In this document: positions 43,413-54,669 of the stretch, one piece after another
Layout: every line of letters begins with the position of its first letter
Position numbering within the stretch: position 1 is the first letter of the stretch
NCBI GenBank assembly: GCA_003054665.1
Contig: QAYY01000011.1
Location: 98,654 to 162,653, forward strand
From: Opitutaceae bacterium EW11
GTDB taxonomy: Bacteria > Verrucomicrobiota > Verrucomicrobiia > Opitutales > Opitutaceae
Reading direction: 5' to 3'
Length of the DNA stretch: 64,000 nucleotides
The notes under the pieces: generated by a model
Seen by the model: the letters and a program-made list of their open reading frames with translations, nothing else
The model's database searches: none
What the model was told of the DNA's origin: nothing
Program-made: the position numbers and the translations under genes

Positions 43413-45875
43413 ATGAGTATCTTCAGCTTCTGGCGGTGTGTCGGGATTTTTGTCCCTTTTTTGGCGGCGATTGGCTACGCGCAATCCGGGCCTACCATAA
43501 CCCAGCAACCTCAGAGTCAGTACGTCATACTGGGCGGTACGGTGAGCTTTAGTGTCACGGCTACGGCCGATTCTCCGCTGACCTATCAATGGAGACACGA
43601 CACGCAGAACATACCCGGGGCGAATAGCGCCACGCTGAGCATCAGTGACGTGACCGACTACTATGCGGGTTCGTACACCGTCGTAGTGACTGCGGGAGGA
43701 GTGTCCGTGGCGAGTGTAAACGCGCAGCTCACGGTGTTGGTAGCTCCCAGAATAACCCGTCAGCCAGCCTCGGTAACAGTCCCTGTCGGGGATTACTTTT
43801 ATCTCAGCACCAACGTCACCGGCTCGTCGCCAATGACGTACGAGTGGCGGAAGGATGGCGTCGTAGTTCCCAACGCAACGTCGAATCCATTCGGCCAACA
43901 GGCGACTGCCTCTTCCGCTGGTGCTTACCGGGTTACGGTAACGAATCCTGCAGGCACGGTCACCAGCGATACGGCAACCGTCACCGTTGTCGATGCGATC
44001 AAGATTACTACGCCACCTGCCGACCAGACGGTGAGTGCTGGTGCCAGCGTTACGTTTGCGGTGGCCGCGACGGGAGCGGGAACCCTGAAATATCAATGGT
44101 ACAAGGATTATTATTCGTCTATTCCCGGTGCGACCTCCAGTACGCTCACGTTGGACAACGTTTCCGCTAAGGATAACGCGGCCTATGGCGTGATCGTGAG
44201 CAACGAATATCAGACATATGGTGTCCAGTCGGCGTCTGCCAGGTTGACCGTCAAGGCACCTCCAGAAATTATTACACAGCCGCCGAGCTCAATCGATACC
44301 ATGATTGGCAATTCTTGTGGGTTCGGCGTGTCGGCGGTCGGCCTGGATGTGAAATTCCAGTGGAAGAAAGATGGAATCAACCTTGGCCCAACCTCCAAAT
44401 ACTCGGGAACGAACAGTAATTACCTGTCCATTTACGCTATTGCGGAATCGGATGCCGGATCTTACGCCGTCGAGGTTTCAAATGCCTACGGCAAGGTGAC
44501 CAGTACGGCTGTGGTAATCTCCGTGATCCAGAATCCGAATTATCCAACGATCACCAGCCAGCCGGCTTCGGTTAGCGTGAGCATTGGCGATACCGCGACG
44601 TTTTCTGTGACTGCTTCGAGCTGGTATGCTCTCAGCTACCAGTGGCGGAAGAACGGCAATAATATCACGAACGGAAGCGGGAATACGCTGACATTATCGG
44701 GTGTTTCGGCCGGAGATGCAGGACAGTATTCGGTTGTCGTGTCGAATGCCTACGGTTCCGTGATCAGTTCGGACGCCAAACTGACAGTGGGTGCGCCCCC
44801 ATCAGCGCCGGTTATTTCGGTGCAACCGTCGGACCAGACGGTGAACTCCGGACAAACGGTGAGTTTTTCGGTGTCCGCAGCAGGCAATCCGAATCCAAGC
44901 TTTCAATGGACGAAGGATGGCTCGAACCTTTCCGGGCAAACCAAAGCGACTCTCACATTGACGGACGTGCAGCCGGCTCAAGGTGGTTTGTACGCGGTGG
45001 TCGTCTCTAATTCACTGGGTGTCGTCACGAGCAGCCCAGCGCGACTCACAGTCACGCCCCTCACGCGTGTCGTTAATCTTTCCAGCCGCGCCTTTGTTGG
45101 GACCGACGACAATGTGCTCATTGCGGGTTTTGTTATTGGAGGGACTCAGCCCAAAAGAATCCTCATCCGGGCCGTTGGTCCTACGTTAGCCGACTTTGGC
45201 GTCAGCGGCGTTTTGGCGGATCCACGACTCTCCCTGGTGGACAGCAAGCAGCAGACGCTGGCAGTGAATGACGATTGGGAGACTTCGTCGGATCTTGTTC
45301 AATTGCGCGAGGCCCACACGACGACCGGTGCCTTTCCGCTCAAGGCGGGCGGGAAAGACGCTGCGCTGCTCGTGACGCTGCCGCCTGGGCCCTACACTGC
45401 TCTGGTGTCGGGAGTAGGAAAGACGACGGGAGTCGCGTTAGCTGAACTGTATGAGGTGGACGGTGATTCGCCGAATGAACTGGTTAACATCTCCTCGCGT
45501 GCCTACGTGGCCCCAGGCGAAAAGGTGCTGATCACCGGGCTCATCGTGAAGGGCAACGGTCCGAAAAAATTCATCATTCGTGCGGTTGGACCAGGGCTCC
45601 AGCAGTTCGGCGTCCCAGGCCTGCTTGATAATCCCAAGTTGGAGATCGTAGACGCCGACAAGAAGGTCGTTGCGGCGAATGATGACTGGGGTGTGAGTGA
45701 CACTCTCGCGGAAACAAAATCTGTTTCGTCTGCCCTGAAGCTGTTCACCCTATCGGACGGCAGTCACGATGCTGCTTGTATGGTGTCTCTGGCGCCTGGC
45801 TTGTACACGGTGATCGTTAGCGGCGTGGGCGAAACCAGTGGAGTCGCATTGGTGGAAGCTTACGCTGTCCCCTAA
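43413..45875 (+). CDS. Secreted Ig-like repeat protein
   Basis: 820 residues. Start at 43413 gives a signal peptide (MSIFSFWRCVGIFVPFLAAIGYAQ). Six tandem Ig (I-set-like) domains of about 85-90 residues follow, each with a Q-P opening, a YxWx(K/R) strand and D-A/G-x-Y-x-V-x-V-(S/T)-N. Two homologous C-terminal modules of about 125 residues come next (VNLSSRAFVG / VNISSRAYVA, RAVGPTL / RAVGPGL, NDDW, YTALVSGVG / YTVIVSGVG), a type frequent in Opitutaceae surface proteins. Third-position GC is clearly lower than in neighbours, and the gene lies between the 35-bp direct repeats, so recent acquisition is likely. Adhesion or surface binding is inferred. Confidence 0.85.
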   Translation: MSIFSFWRCVGIFVPFLAAIGYAQSGPTITQQPQSQYVILGGTVSFSVTATADSPLTYQWRHDTQNIPGANSATLSISDVTDYYAGSYTVVVTAGGVSVASVNAQLTVLVAPRITRQPASVTVPVGDYFYLSTNVTGSSPMTYEWRKDGVVVPNATSNPFGQQATASSAGAYRVTVTNPAGTVTSDTATVTVVDAIKITTPPADQTVSAGASVTFAVAATGAGTLKYQWYKDYYSSIPGATSSTLTLDNVSAKDNAAYGVIVSNEYQTYGVQSASARLTVKAPPEIITQPPSSIDTMIGNSCGFGVSAVGLDVKFQWKKDGINLGPTSKYSGTNSNYLSIYAIAESDAGSYAVEVSNAYGKVTSTAVVISVIQNPNYPTITSQPASVSVSIGDTATFSVTASSWYALSYQWRKNGNNITNGSGNTLTLSGVSAGDAGQYSVVVSNAYGSVISSDAKLTVGAPPSAPVISVQPSDQTVNSGQTVSFSVSAAGNPNPSFQWTKDGSNLSGQTKATLTLTDVQPAQGGLYAVVVSNSLGVVTSSPARLTVTPLTRVVNLSSRAFVGTDDNVLIAGFVIGGTQPKRILIRAVGPTLADFGVSGVLADPRLSLVDSKQQTLAVNDDWETSSDLVQLREAHTTTGAFPLKAGGKDAALLVTLPPGPYTALVSGVGKTTGVALAELYEVDGDSPNELVNISSRAYVAPGEKVLITGLIVKGNGPKKFIIRAVGPGLQQFGVPGLLDNPKLEIVDADKKVVAANDDWGVSDTLAETKSVSSALKLFTLSDGSHDAACMVSLAPGLYTVIVSGVGETSGVALVEAYAVP

Positions 45876-45921
45876 ACGGGAGCAGGTTCGTACGCCCTCG
45901 TTTGGGCCTCTGTTTTCCAAC

Positions 45922-45957
45922 AAAAGCGGCGAACGTTGTCCGCCGCTTTTGCTTTTT
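45922..45957 (+). terminator. Intrinsic terminator after the Ig-repeat gene
   Basis: A 10-bp stem AAAAGCGGCG / CGCCGCTTTT at 45922-45931 / 45941-45950 with a 9-nt loop and a T-rich tail, 47 nt after the stop. Symmetric A and T flanks allow function in both directions. Confidence 0.8.
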
Positions 45958-46049
45958 CGACGCAGGTGCTTTCGGCGGGCACGATGTGCGGTCTTCCCAT
46001 TCAGTCTGACCGCGTTTGACGCGGCGCGTCGTCGGGAATCCCGCGGCAG

Positions 46050-47633
46050 CTACTTCGCGGCGCTGACCGGGAGATCCGACGCATAGAGCCGCTGGTATTT
46101 CAACCACGCCTTCGCGAGGGGGAAGGTGACGGGCTGGCGGCCGGTGCATTCGTCGACGAATTGTCGTTGGATCGCGTTGATCGGTTGGAGCTGGCCGGAG
46201 ACGAGCGCATCGATGTAGCCGCCAAACTGCCTCAGCCCATACCGATCGATGGGCGAGAAATCTTCCGGCGGGAGCTCCCGCGCGTATCCGCCCCGGTCGA
46301 GCACCTTCAGGTGATCGGGCGGGTACACGGATTTCACCGTTTCGATTGTGCCGACGATGCGCGAAATCGCCGACGGATCGTGGAGCACTCCCGTGTGCGA
46401 GCAGTCGAACCCCAGCAGCTCGGAGGCTTCGTGCGTCGCTTCCGCGGGCAGCTGATTCGCCACCGGCACGACGCCGTCGCTCTGCTCACCGACTTCGATC
46501 AGATGATGTTCGCCTCGGGCAAAAAACAGGTGATACGGCATGCCCGCCGGGAGCGGTTTGCGATGGAGCGATTCGATGAACCGGCTCTTCGGGTCGAGGT
46601 TTCGCCACGATGGAATCACCACCGGCGCATGCACGCCCCGAGCCGCCGCCGGATGGCCTCCCAGCGGACTCGCGATCGTGATCAGCGTCGCAATCTGCGG
46701 TTCCCGGTCGGTGCCGCGACGGCGGTTGAGCGCCTCTCGAACCACCAGTCCCCCCATGCTGTGAGCGACGATGACCAGGGGATTGTCGGCCTTGGGAATC
46801 GTGGCTCCGGAAAGATAAATCTCGTAGAACATCGCGCCGAGCTGCCCCAGGTCGCTTCCGGAGGGATAATGGAAGAACCAGGGCGTGTAGCGCCGCCGGT
46901 CCAGCGCGGCGACGATGTCGTCGAAATCGCGGGCGCTTCCGCCGATGCCGTGGACGAAGATCACCGGGACCTTGTATCCGGAATCCTCCTCCAGCGCGTA
47001 GAACATCATGGGCGCAGCCTCCATGAATGCCGCCGGCTCGTACATGCCGAGCGAGGCCATGGCGGGGGAGAAGATCGGATCGTCGAGCCGGCGGAGCGTG
47101 CCTTTCGGATAGAACAGCGATTGCTCCAAAGGCGGCTCGTCGCGCACGGGCACGCGAAACGCCGTGGCGACGCCGCCGCGGGAGTCCGAGCTCACCTGGA
47201 TGTCGATGCCTCCGCGTATCTTTTCCTCGGCGGCGGCTTCCAATTGCAGCGGGCGCACCGCGATCACCTCGGACTCGGAGTAGATGCCGTCGCGGTTTCG
47301 ATCGAGCACGGCAGCCAGGGTGTAGTCGCCGGGAGGAAGATTCAGTCCGTAATACGATTCGCCGCGGATCGAGGGGCTGACGTCGACGACTTCGCCCGGA
47401 GTCGCCGTGGACGAAAGCGCCACCACGGCCATGCGCGGGCCGCTGCCTGAGGGAGCGCCGAGCACCTGCCCGAAGACGAAAAACGTCGAGCGATCCAGGA
47501 GATGCTTCGAGGTTTTCTGACGAGGCGAGTGCCGGAGCTGACGAGCGTAGTAACGTTGCTTGGCCCAGGTGCCCACGTAGGCGCAACCTGAGAAGCAGAG
47601 GGCGAGAAGGAGCAGGAGCGCGCAGCGCTTCAT
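46050..47633 (-). CDS. Lipoprotein alpha/beta hydrolase with MaoP/DUF413-like C-terminal domain
   Basis: 527 residues. Start at 47633; the signal ends in L-C-F-S-G-C17, a lipobox-like site for lipid attachment. Residues ~40-170 form a beta-rich domain. The lipase-like domain (~200-440) has the oxyanion strand VHGIGGS, the nucleophile S292 in A-H-S-M-G, a candidate Asp in EQSDGVVP and a His in CSHTGVL. Residues ~446-527 match the DUF413/MaoP pattern, with G, L, G, P, F-V, C, G and W-x-K-Y at the family spacing (EFSP-like start, KAWLKY near the end). The last part is the 35-bp repeat. A cell-envelope esterase or lipase is likely; the role of the tail is unknown. Confidence 0.82.
   Translation of the reverse strand: MKRCALLLLLALCFSGCAYVGTWAKQRYYARQLRHSPRQKTSKHLLDRSTFFVFGQVLGAPSGSGPRMAVVALSSTATPGEVVDVSPSIRGESYYGLNLPPGDYTLAAVLDRNRDGIYSESEVIAVRPLQLEAAAEEKIRGGIDIQVSSDSRGGVATAFRVPVRDEPPLEQSLFYPKGTLRRLDDPIFSPAMASLGMYEPAAFMEAAPMMFYALEEDSGYKVPVIFVHGIGGSARDFDDIVAALDRRRYTPWFFHYPSGSDLGQLGAMFYEIYLSGATIPKADNPLVIVAHSMGGLVVREALNRRRGTDREPQIATLITIASPLGGHPAAARGVHAPVVIPSWRNLDPKSRFIESLHRKPLPAGMPYHLFFARGEHHLIEVGEQSDGVVPVANQLPAEATHEASELLGFDCSHTGVLHDPSAISRIVGTIETVKSVYPPDHLKVLDRGGYARELPPEDFSPIDRYGLRQFGGYIDALVSGQLQPINAIQRQFVDECTGRQPVTFPLAKAWLKYQRLYASDLPVSAAK
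46084..46118. repeat. 35-bp direct repeat, right copy
   Basis: Lies inside the 3' end of the hydrolase gene, coding residues L-A-K-A-W-L-K-Y-Q-R-L of the MaoP-like tail. Identical to 43212-43246. Together the copies bracket the lower-GC Ig-repeat gene. Confidence 0.85.
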
Positions 47634-47836
47634 GGGCGGACGAGAGCCAAGGAGATCCGCCGGTCCTCGGCAAGCGGGCAGCAGGTTTTCTGGAACCGTG
47701 GTTCGCCCGTCCGCGCACCCTGCAGCTGGGTCTGGCCTCCAGCGTTCACGGGAAGCCGGGCGCCACTCCATGCGCGGCGCGATGCCGCCGGTTCTTTTCG
47801 TTGCCGCGGCCCCGGCCTTGGCGTTCGTTGCGGCGC

Positions 47837-50185
47837 ATGAGCGAAATCCCTTTCCGCGAATTCTCCCGTCGCTCCTTTCTTCAGGGTCTCGTCGGCGTTG
47901 GCGCTCTCGTCGCGACGGGCGGAGCCGCCCGTAGTGCTCCGTCGGAGACGCGGAACGGCGTTCGCTCTTCCGCGGAGCCGGGAATCGGAGAAGGGCGGCA
48001 ACCCTGGTACCGGCGAACCTACCGCTGGGGGCAGACGAATCTGGCGGAGATCGATGCGCAGCGGTTCGACATCGTGTGGTGGCGCGGCTACTGGAAACGC
48101 ACCGCGGTCCAGGGCGTGGTCGTGAACGCCGGCGGGATCGTCGCATATTACCCGACCGAGGTGCCGTTTCACCGCCGCGCCCGTTTTTTGGGCGAGCGGG
48201 ACCTCTTCGGGGAAATCGTCCACGCCGCTCACGAGGATGGGCTGGCGGTTTTTGCGCGCATGGATTCGAACCGCGCCGACGAAACATTCTACCGGGCTCA
48301 TCCGGACTGGTTCGCCCACGACGCGGACGGCCAACCGTACAAGTCGACCGACCTCTACATCGCCTGCGTCAACAGTCCGTACTACGACGAACACATCCCG
48401 GCGATCCTGCGCGAGGTGGCGATGCGGTACCATCCCGATGGATTCACCGACAACAACTGGAACGGCCCCATGCGCCACCAGCCCTGCTTCTGCCCGCATT
48501 GCCAGCGCAAGTTCCGCGCCCGCGCGGGTTCCGACGTTCCCCGCAGGGCCGACTGGAACGATCCCGTGTACCGCGAATGGATCGGCTGGAACTACGAGCG
48601 GCGCCTGGAGATATGGGACGCGTTCAATCGCATCACGCGTTCGGCCGGCGGATCCGACTGCATCTGGGTGGGCATGATGGCGGGTTCGCAGAATTGGCAG
48701 GCCCGCGTCTTCCGCGACGACCGCGAAATCTATCGCCGCGCGGAGTTGATCATGCTCGATCACCAGCGGCGGTCGGACAACGAAGGCTTCCAGAGCAACG
48801 CCGAGACGGGCCGGCGTCTGCACTGTGTCGGCGGCTGGGACAAGGTCATCCCCGAGAGCATGGCTACGTATCAGGCTGCCGAGCACAACCTGCGGCTCGC
48901 CGCCAAGCCATCCGCGGAGGTTCGGCTGTGGGCCGAGGAAGCCTTCGCCGGAGGCATCCAGCCCTGGTGGCACCACGTCGGTTCGGATCAGCAGGATCGC
49001 CGGGTATTCGAAGTGCCACTTTCGCTTTGGCCGTGGCATCGGGATAGCGAGGTGTTCCTGGTGAACCGCCGTCCCGTGGCCTCGGTGGGGCTGGTGTGGT
49101 CGCAGCGAAACATGAACTTCTTCGGCCGCGACGACGCCGGGACGCTGGTCGACGATCCGTGGAACGGCTTCACTCAGGCGCTGGTGCGGTCGCGCATCCC
49201 GTACGTCCCGGTGCACGTCGACGACGTGGAGCGGGTTGCCGACGAACTCGGCTTGCGGCTGCTGATCCTGCCGAACCTCGGCGCGATGTCGGAGGAACAG
49301 ATCGCGGGCGTCCGCCGGTTCGTGGAAAAGGGCGGAGCACTTTTCGCCACCGGCGCGTCCTCCCTCTGCGATCTCACCGGAACTCCGCGCCGGGATTTCG
49401 GCTTGGCCGACGTAGTGGGAGTTCACCTACCGGAAGGACATTATCTGCGCGACGAGCGGCGGCGCCTCGCTGCCGCTCGCGACTGGAGCCAAACCTATCT
49501 CCGGGTTTCGCCCGAACTGCGAGGCGGCATCGACGGGCCGCGGAGCGGAAACGAACCGGGACCGGCGACTTCGGACCGGCATCCCGTGCTGCATGGCCTG
49601 GAGAAGACGGACATCGTTGGCTTTGGCGGCGCGCTCGAGCCGATCGTCGTGGATCCGGGAGCCAGCGTGCCCCTCACGTTCGTCCCTCCCGTGCCCAATA
49701 TGCCGGTGGAGTCGGTGTGGATGCCGACGCCGACGACCGAGATTCCGGCGTTGGTGCTGCGCGAAAACGGGGCGGGCGCACGCATCGCATACCTCGCTGC
49801 CGACCTCGACCGCCGTTTCGCGCGGGATTTTCTCCCGGACCATGGGGCACTTCTGGCGAACATCGTGTGCTGGGCATTGGGGGACGAACTGCCGCTTGTC
49901 GTGACCGGCCCTGGTCTGATCGACTGTCAGCTGTACGAACAAGGCGGCCGCTTCATCCTGCACCTCGTGAACCTGACAAACCCCGCGGCGTGGCGCAGCC
50001 CGGCGAACGAGCTGATCCCGACCGGGCCTTTCCGAATCGAGATCAGAGGTCAGAGCATCCACGGAGCGTCCGGAGCGCGTTCGCTCGTGACGGGGAAGGA
50101 GCTGAAGCCCCTCGAAGCGGGAGCCGGCCGCGCCGCCTGGCAACTCGACTCGATCCTCGATCATGAGGTGGTCGTGGTGCGCTGA
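47837..50185 (+). CDS. Tat-exported glycoside-hydrolase-like protein (GHL6 type with trimerisation-like domain)
   Basis: 782 residues. Start at 47837 (MSEIPFREF) puts a twin-arginine signal (S-R-R-S-F-L-Q-G) near residue 10. The TIM-barrel part (about 60-370) includes VVNAGGIVAYYPT, ARMDSNRADE, YHPDGFTDNNW and a C-x-C-x2-C cluster (CFCPHC), as in GHL6/GH42-related hydrolases. It is followed by a glutamine-amidotransferase-like domain (about 410-500: LLILPNLGAMSEEQIAGVRRFVEKGG) as in beta-galactosidase trimerisation modules, and a beta-rich end. Catalytic residues cannot be fixed with certainty. It converges with the GH1 gene and probably belongs to the same glycan-degrading group. Confidence 0.75.
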   Translation: MSEIPFREFSRRSFLQGLVGVGALVATGGAARSAPSETRNGVRSSAEPGIGEGRQPWYRRTYRWGQTNLAEIDAQRFDIVWWRGYWKRTAVQGVVVNAGGIVAYYPTEVPFHRRARFLGERDLFGEIVHAAHEDGLAVFARMDSNRADETFYRAHPDWFAHDADGQPYKSTDLYIACVNSPYYDEHIPAILREVAMRYHPDGFTDNNWNGPMRHQPCFCPHCQRKFRARAGSDVPRRADWNDPVYREWIGWNYERRLEIWDAFNRITRSAGGSDCIWVGMMAGSQNWQARVFRDDREIYRRAELIMLDHQRRSDNEGFQSNAETGRRLHCVGGWDKVIPESMATYQAAEHNLRLAAKPSAEVRLWAEEAFAGGIQPWWHHVGSDQQDRRVFEVPLSLWPWHRDSEVFLVNRRPVASVGLVWSQRNMNFFGRDDAGTLVDDPWNGFTQALVRSRIPYVPVHVDDVERVADELGLRLLILPNLGAMSEEQIAGVRRFVEKGGALFATGASSLCDLTGTPRRDFGLADVVGVHLPEGHYLRDERRRLAAARDWSQTYLRVSPELRGGIDGPRSGNEPGPATSDRHPVLHGLEKTDIVGFGGALEPIVVDPGASVPLTFVPPVPNMPVESVWMPTPTTEIPALVLRENGAGARIAYLAADLDRRFARDFLPDHGALLANIVCWALGDELPLVVTGPGLIDCQLYEQGGRFILHLVNLTNPAAWRSPANELIPTGPFRIEIRGQSIHGASGARSLVTGKELKPLEAGAGRAAWQLDSILDHEVVVVR

Positions 50186-50283
50186 TCGGCTTTTCGCTGC
50201 CCTGGTCTACGTGGAGTCTCATCCCGCCTGGCTGGCCGAGCTGTGCGGAAGAATCATGTTTCCCGAGTAGCCGCGGTAGTGGC

Positions 50284-51873
<1,590 letters not shown>

Positions 51874-54669
51874 TCAGGAAGTCGGGGAAAGCGACGCGGC
51901 ACCCGTGGAAGACGGATTCCTATTCTCTCCAAGCGCAGGGCTTGCAGCGTCGGTGGCGACCGGGCTTGCAGCGGGACGGCTCTCTGGCGGGACGTTCCAG
52001 CCCTCGACCTTCAGCACAGCCTGCTTCAGGTCGACCTTCGAAATGTAGCGCGCGACGACGGTGCGCGATTCCCCGGGCATCAACGCGAAGTAATTGTCCT
52101 CCCAGAGCACCGGCAGGATCTCCGCGCCGGTTTGGAAGGCTTCGACGGCGAGATGAATCTGGAAGGCGAGATGATCCGTCGGGTTTCGCACGGTGACGAC
52201 CACTTCGCTGCTGCCGGAGGCGGGGCGCGTCACGGCACTGGTTTCGAGGCGAACCGTCGGAAGTTGGTTTAGCTGGGTCAGGTCTTCGTAGGTCAACACG
52301 GCTGTGTAGTACGGATGCGCCTTCGCCTGCTCGTTGGACCAGTCGAAGGTCGAGGACTCGCGTGGCAACCAGTAGAAGTTGGAGCTGATCACACGGCCGG
52401 ATTTGTCGGACAGGGCGAGTCGGAGGAAGGAGACACCGGTGGGGCGCGGGTCGGCCGGGATCGTGACAACGCGCTGCACACTGTCCGCGGCGGACGTTAC
52501 CCGCGCCCGATGGGTGAAGAGCGGACGGAGTTGAAAATCGTAGAGCGTCGTTTCGGCGGTCAGGGCAGGGACGTCGTGATTCAAGCCGTTGACGACGACG
52601 ACGCTCCGGTCGTCGTAGGAGTATTGGATGTGCAGCGGTTCACAGGCCTTTTTCGTGCCGAAATAGCCAGCCGCCGGCTGTAGATAATAGTCGTAGAGGT
52701 GCCAGACGATCGACGGCCAGCCGTTGTTGAGCATCCACTGAATCACGCCCGTGCTGCGGTATTTGTTGCGCGCATACGCCTCGAACATCGCGCGCTGGCC
52801 GTCGTAGGCCATGGCCTGGGCTTTTCGGAGGAAATCCTCCAGGCCGGAGGGGGCGCCGTAGATCGCGTCCATCGCTTCGCGGAAATGCGTGATGTTGTTG
52901 TTCAAGTTCCCCGCACCGGAGTGGGCGTTCCAGAGCTCGTTCACGGGCCACAGCTTGTCCGGTGGGAGAAACTTCCGCAGGCTGCCGAGATCGGGAATCG
53001 CGGGTCCGGGGCTGGTCTCCGTGTTGAAGCCGAAGGCGCCGCCGAAATGGCGTGTATCGAGCAGCCAATACGCCGGTGGGACGTAGTCGTAGGGGCCGGT
53101 CATCTTCACTCCAGTCGGTCCGCTCACGGACGTGGGCACACTGGTGGCCGAGGAGACGGTCGGGTTCGGCCAGCCGGTTTCCGCGAGGATCTTGAGATAA
53201 GCTTCCTCAATATCCGCGCGAGGCGGGTTGTCGCTGCCGTTCATCCAGAGGGCGAGACTTGCGTGGTGGCGGAGGCGGAGGCTTTGGGTGCGCAGGGATT
53301 CGCAAGCGATCGTGTAGTCGTTCGGTTTCCAGCTTGCCCAGTGTTCCCAACGGTCGCCGCAGCACCAGCCGGCGAGGATCAGGATGCCCATTTGGTCGGC
53401 GAGGTCGAAAAACGCGTCGTTCTCCAGTTTGCCTTCGAGCCGGATGGCGTTGAGGTGCATGTCGAGGATGTACCCGAACTCGGCGCGGATTCGCTCCGGC
53501 GAGGTGCGCATGAGCATGTCGGGGCACCAGCCACCGCCGCGAATCAGGATGGGACGTCGGTTCACCCGGAGGAGCAGGGGGCGTTCGTCCGTGGCGATGC
53601 CGGTGAAGTTGCCGTTGTTGTTGAACACTTCGCCCGGTCGAGGTGCGTCGCCGTGGAACTCTGAAGTGATTTCTCGGATACCGAACTGGGCCATGGCGGC
53701 ATCGGAGACAACTCCGGCGACGTCGAACTGTATCGAGAGCCGATGCAGCTTTTGCTCTCCCCAGCCTGCGGGCCACCACAACTCCGGATGGTCAATTCGC
53801 AGCTGCGGGTACTCGTCCGGAGTGAAGACGACGGAGCGTTTTTCGCCTGGCGTGAGGGAGATTTTTTTCTCGAGCGAGACGGAGCCAAAACCGCCATGGA
53901 GCACACCTTCGACCGGCGCGTCCGTGTCGTTCCACAGCTCGGTTCGCACGGTCAGGTCTGCCCGCAGCAACGTGTCGTCTGGGAAATGCGCGGCGACGGT
54001 TGGATAGCGTACCCGCGCCGGGCCGCTCGCCGTGATGTAGACGTCGCGCCAGAGCCCCATGTCCTTGTCCGGAGGCGTCGGTATCCAGTCCACCAGGTTG
54101 ATCCCGAAATCCTCGTCCGTCGGGCAGAATACCTCGACGGCAAGAACGTTGGTCCGGCCGGCGTCCACGAGCTCCGTGGCGTCGAACTCAAAAAGTCTGA
54201 AAGAGCCGGCTGCCTCCCGCGAATCAGCAAGCTGCTTCCCGTTGAGCCAAATGTTTGCCTTGGCGTTGATGCCGTTGAAATGCAGCCAGACCCGGCGGCC
54301 CTGGAAGTCGGCGGGCAGCTTGAACTCCGTGCGGTACCACCATGGCGCCTCGTAGGGATTTGGAGCGCCGCCATCGTTGACGGAACGCATGCCCGGCAGC
54401 TTTCGCAGATTATCGGCGTGGAAGATGTCCTTGTATTCGCCGCCGACGACTTGGGCGGCCAGTACGGTGGCCGGCACGTGGGTGTGAAGCCAGCCCTCGG
54501 GGCGGTACGCTGGGGCGGAGAGGACCTCGGGGGCAACGTGGACGTCCCTCGCCGACCTCAGTAGCCAGCCGTCGGCAAGGTCGACGCGATTGGCGTCACT
54601 CGCGTCGGCGGCGAATGGGAGCAGGAGCCAGGACACGGTCGCCAGCAAAGGAAGGGAGATGGGGGGCAT
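51874..54669 (-). CDS. GH2 exo-beta-D-glucosaminidase-like enzyme
   Basis: 931 residues, secreted (signal peptide from the ATG at 54669: PLLATVSWLLLPFAADA). The GH2 domain order is sugar-binding, Ig-like, and a TIM barrel with GGGWCPDMLMR. The catalytic pair matches the CsxA exo-glucosaminidase type rather than classic beta-galactosidases: D480 in N-G-S-D-N-P-P and E551 in F-N-T-E-T-S, 71 residues apart (469/541 in CsxA, from memory). C-terminal beta domains are followed by a low-complexity Ser/Pro/Ala tail. It removes GlcN (or a similar sugar) from non-reducing ends. The GH1 gene follows 69 nt downstream. A role in chitosan-like or other amino-sugar glycan breakdown is inferred. Confidence 0.85.
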   Translation of the reverse strand: MPPISLPLLATVSWLLLPFAADASDANRVDLADGWLLRSARDVHVAPEVLSAPAYRPEGWLHTHVPATVLAAQVVGGEYKDIFHADNLRKLPGMRSVNDGGAPNPYEAPWWYRTEFKLPADFQGRRVWLHFNGINAKANIWLNGKQLADSREAAGSFRLFEFDATELVDAGRTNVLAVEVFCPTDEDFGINLVDWIPTPPDKDMGLWRDVYITASGPARVRYPTVAAHFPDDTLLRADLTVRTELWNDTDAPVEGVLHGGFGSVSLEKKISLTPGEKRSVVFTPDEYPQLRIDHPELWWPAGWGEQKLHRLSIQFDVAGVVSDAAMAQFGIREITSEFHGDAPRPGEVFNNNGNFTGIATDERPLLLRVNRRPILIRGGGWCPDMLMRTSPERIRAEFGYILDMHLNAIRLEGKLENDAFFDLADQMGILILAGWCCGDRWEHWASWKPNDYTIACESLRTQSLRLRHHASLALWMNGSDNPPRADIEEAYLKILAETGWPNPTVSSATSVPTSVSGPTGVKMTGPYDYVPPAYWLLDTRHFGGAFGFNTETSPGPAIPDLGSLRKFLPPDKLWPVNELWNAHSGAGNLNNNITHFREAMDAIYGAPSGLEDFLRKAQAMAYDGQRAMFEAYARNKYRSTGVIQWMLNNGWPSIVWHLYDYYLQPAAGYFGTKKACEPLHIQYSYDDRSVVVVNGLNHDVPALTAETTLYDFQLRPLFTHRARVTSAADSVQRVVTIPADPRPTGVSFLRLALSDKSGRVISSNFYWLPRESSTFDWSNEQAKAHPYYTAVLTYEDLTQLNQLPTVRLETSAVTRPASGSSEVVVTVRNPTDHLAFQIHLAVEAFQTGAEILPVLWEDNYFALMPGESRTVVARYISKVDLKQAVLKVEGWNVPPESRPAASPVATDAASPALGENRNPSSTGAASLSPTS

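Noticed and set aside
43154-43414. 86-codon minus-strand frame containing the LAKAWLKYQRLY sequence
   Set aside because: Only the 35-bp repeat resembles the MaoP-like tail; the rest lacks the family pattern and overlaps two plus-strand genes. Kept as evidence for the repeat, not as a gene.
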